Source: Stercorarius parasiticus
Taxonomy: Eukaryota > Chordata > Aves > Charadriiformes > Stercorariidae
NCBI GenBank assembly: GCA_013396915.1
Contig: VWZL01002049.1
Location: 562,352 to 626,351, forward strand
Direction: 5' to 3'
DNA length: 64,000 nt
The notes under the pieces were generated by a model that ran no database searches, had not been told where the DNA came from, and saw only the letters and a list, made by a program, of their open reading frames with translations. Both the position numbers and the translations under genes were made by a program. The first letter of the stretch is position 1. Every line of letters starts with the position of its first letter. Below are positions 62,445 to 64,000 of the stretch, in pieces.

Positions 62445-62502
62445 AGAGAGAGAGAGAGAGAGAGAAAGAAAGAAAGAAAGAAAGAAGCAAGCAAGCAAGC
62501 AG
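62445..62502. repeat. Compound microsatellite (GA)n(GAAA)n(GCAA)n
   Basis: A GA dinucleotide run (about 62446-62464) passes into an AGAA tetranucleotide run (to about 62486) and then into four GCAA units. Such compound repeats arise by stepwise mutation at the repeat edges. The locus is likely to vary in length between individuals. Confidence 0.95.
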
Positions 62503-63019
62503 AATCAAATAATTAATGGCAGACAAACAACAGTAAAAAAGAAGTTTCTCAGCAAACAACAGTAGTACTTGAAAAGGAAGGATCAGATTATGACTTTAGC
62601 CATGTACCACAGGAGTCTGTGGAAAAGGGCGTGGAGCTGGGCGACAGAAGACACTGGCAAAACCTCCCAGGGCTATTGTTTGCTTGCTGGGAGATACTTG
62701 GTAAGTCATTTACCTTTTCTTTCCTAAGAAAATGAAGCTTACACAGCCATATTAAATTTGTCTGACACCTCATGAATTTCCTTGGACAATTTCCAACACA
62801 TCTGACAGAGGGTAGACTCCAAAGCTATTATGTTCCCTAAAGTTTCATAAAGGCGGTAGTGGTTTCAAGAAAAGTTTTATTACTGTTGCCTCTGACAGAA
62901 TACCCAATTACGTTTCAGACATCAGAGAAAATACTAGATGCTACAGAAGGATATTAAGGACTAACCTTTGTTAGTTATGCCATCCATGGAAGTCTCTTTT
63001 TGTCTCCTTCTATCCTTAA

Positions 63020-63047
63020 TTTTCCTCCATCTATTTTCCTCCATCTA
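63020..63047. repeat. 14-bp perfect tandem duplication
   Basis: TTTTCCTCCATCTA occurs twice in a row without mismatch (63020-63033 and 63034-63047). It is a recent-looking slippage or duplication event. Confidence 0.95.
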
Positions 63048-63537
63048 TCCTTCTTACTTAGATTTTAATTCCCTTGAGGCATATCTGTCTGCTGCTTTAT
63101 CTTTAGACCATAGCACTGCTGGGAGCCCCAGTCAGCTTAGATCTTGCCTGTGATGCATCTCATAACACAAACCACCTCATACAAGAAGTAAAAGGACAAT
63201 TTCACTAAGAAATTACATTATTTATAGAGAATCCTGTCACAGATACAGTGATTCACTTCACTCATAGGAGAGAAGCAGTGAAATATTAATGGATATAAAA
63301 CAGCAATTTAACAAAGTTTGATAGTAAATACTATGGTGTTTTATGAGATTTGATGGCAAGGCACACTTGGTTATTTATTGCATAGAGGACAGGGTCAGAC
63401 AGAACTGTCAAGGAGACCCTCCTGTTGAGTCATGAGGTTCAGAGAGGACCCCCTTGCTTTCTAAACTCCTTCTTGGTGAGGAGTCTAGGTGCGGCTGGAT
63501 CTAATCCTAGTCCCAGACTGGGTCAATGATTTATATC

Positions 63538-63569
63538 TAAAGGATTATATATGTACAATCAATCCTTTA
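63538..63569. repeat. 9-bp inverted repeat
   Basis: TAAAGGATT at 63538-63546 and its exact reverse complement AATCCTTTA at 63561-63569 flank a 14-nt AT-rich loop. It could extrude as a hairpin. No function is inferred. Confidence 0.8.
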
Positions 63570-63988
63570 TATCACTTAGGTAAGATTTCAAAGTTTAGCA
63601 CACTATTAACCATGTACTGAGGATCTGTTGCAGCAAGGAATCTCTTAACCTTGAGCAACATCCCAGCTCAAGGGGAGATCCTGTAATACAGCCCACTGCC
63701 ATGCAGGAGAGCTCAACAGGCTCTGGGCTGTCCACTATTTATAGAGTAAGATAATTGACCTATAGTCATATTTGCATAGCAGCAAGATGTCTAAGTCCCT
63801 ATTCCAGACAGCATTTGGCTATGTTGCCATCCATCCCCCAAAGTCCAGGTGCAACCCATCACAACTCCCACTGACAGTTATGGCTTGAGCAGGAGCGGGG
63901 GAGATGGGAAGGGGAAGAGAACAGTGTCACAAACCCACAGCACAAAAAACAAAGGGAGCTATGTATATTTCCCTTCTTTATTTTTTTT

Positions 63989-64000
63989 TATATATATATA
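63989..64000. repeat. (TA)n microsatellite at window end
   Basis: A T run is followed by six TA units reaching the last base of the window, so the full length of the repeat is not visible. Confidence 0.9.

Larger units (their letters stand above)
56766..64000. other. Non-coding DNA with simple repeats
   Basis: About 7.2 kb with no recognised gene. Frames such as 60834-61178 (114 codons) and 57414-57749 (111 codons) have no identifiable domain. A segment at about 59440-59720 contains more CpGs than its surroundings, together with CAGCTG, ATCGAT and TTATCT words, and could be a conserved non-coding element. That cannot be shown from one sequence. Confidence 0.5.

Noticed and set aside
62445..62502. 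Regularly spaced repeats, considered as an array
   Set aside because: Units are 2-4 bp with no spacers, so this is a compound microsatellite and not a CRISPR array.

Overview
The window reads as a gene-poor stretch of a bird nuclear genome. It is AT-rich and there is no bacterial-style packing of genes. Its clearest repeats are four 5'-truncated CR1 LINEs that end in the ATTCTATG-type 3' repeat typical of birds, plus fragments that resemble avian endogenous-retrovirus LTRs. No Alu, L1 or other mammalian-lineage repeat was recognised. I found no protein-coding host gene, tRNA, rRNA, CRISPR array or operon. The longest open frame, 180 codons at 14269-14811 on the minus strand, is the C-terminal part of a CR1 reverse-transcriptase ORF. 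The other long frames are about 130 codons or shorter, show no recognisable domain, and look like chance frames. Small exons of a gene spanning the region cannot be excluded by eye, so the window may be intergenic or lie in long introns.

Layout. 1-5.7 kb: non-coding, with a purine-rich tract and a C11T9 run. 5.7-6.1 kb: a CpG-dense patch with a 34-bp-period duplication. 6.1-14.2 kb: plain AT-rich sequence. 14.18-14.94 kb: CR1 copy 1 (minus strand). 15-25.4 kb: nothing recognised. 25.46-26.37 kb: a mosaic of LTR-like fragments. It contains a 101-112 bp direct repeat, one copy of which is bounded by the only two N bases in the window. 26.9-27.4 kb: CR1 copy 2. 27.4-34.9 kb: nothing recognised. 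34.9-36.0 kb: a CpG-rich block split by CR1 copy 3 and ending near an AATAAA. 36-45.5 kb: non-coding, with a 67-bp palindromic old repeat. 45.49-45.95 kb: CR1 copy 4. 46-64 kb: non-coding, with a 12-bp minisatellite, two MIR-like SINE remnants, several possible relatives of the palindromic repeat, a 36-bp dispersed direct repeat and microsatellites.

Nothing here amounts to a working multi-gene system. The parts most worth checking are the LTR mosaic with its N-bounded duplicate, the CpG-rich block interrupted by CR1 copy 3, and the palindromic repeat at 38.9 kb. Family names for LTRs, MIRs and old repeats come from recalled motifs and were not confirmed by a database search.
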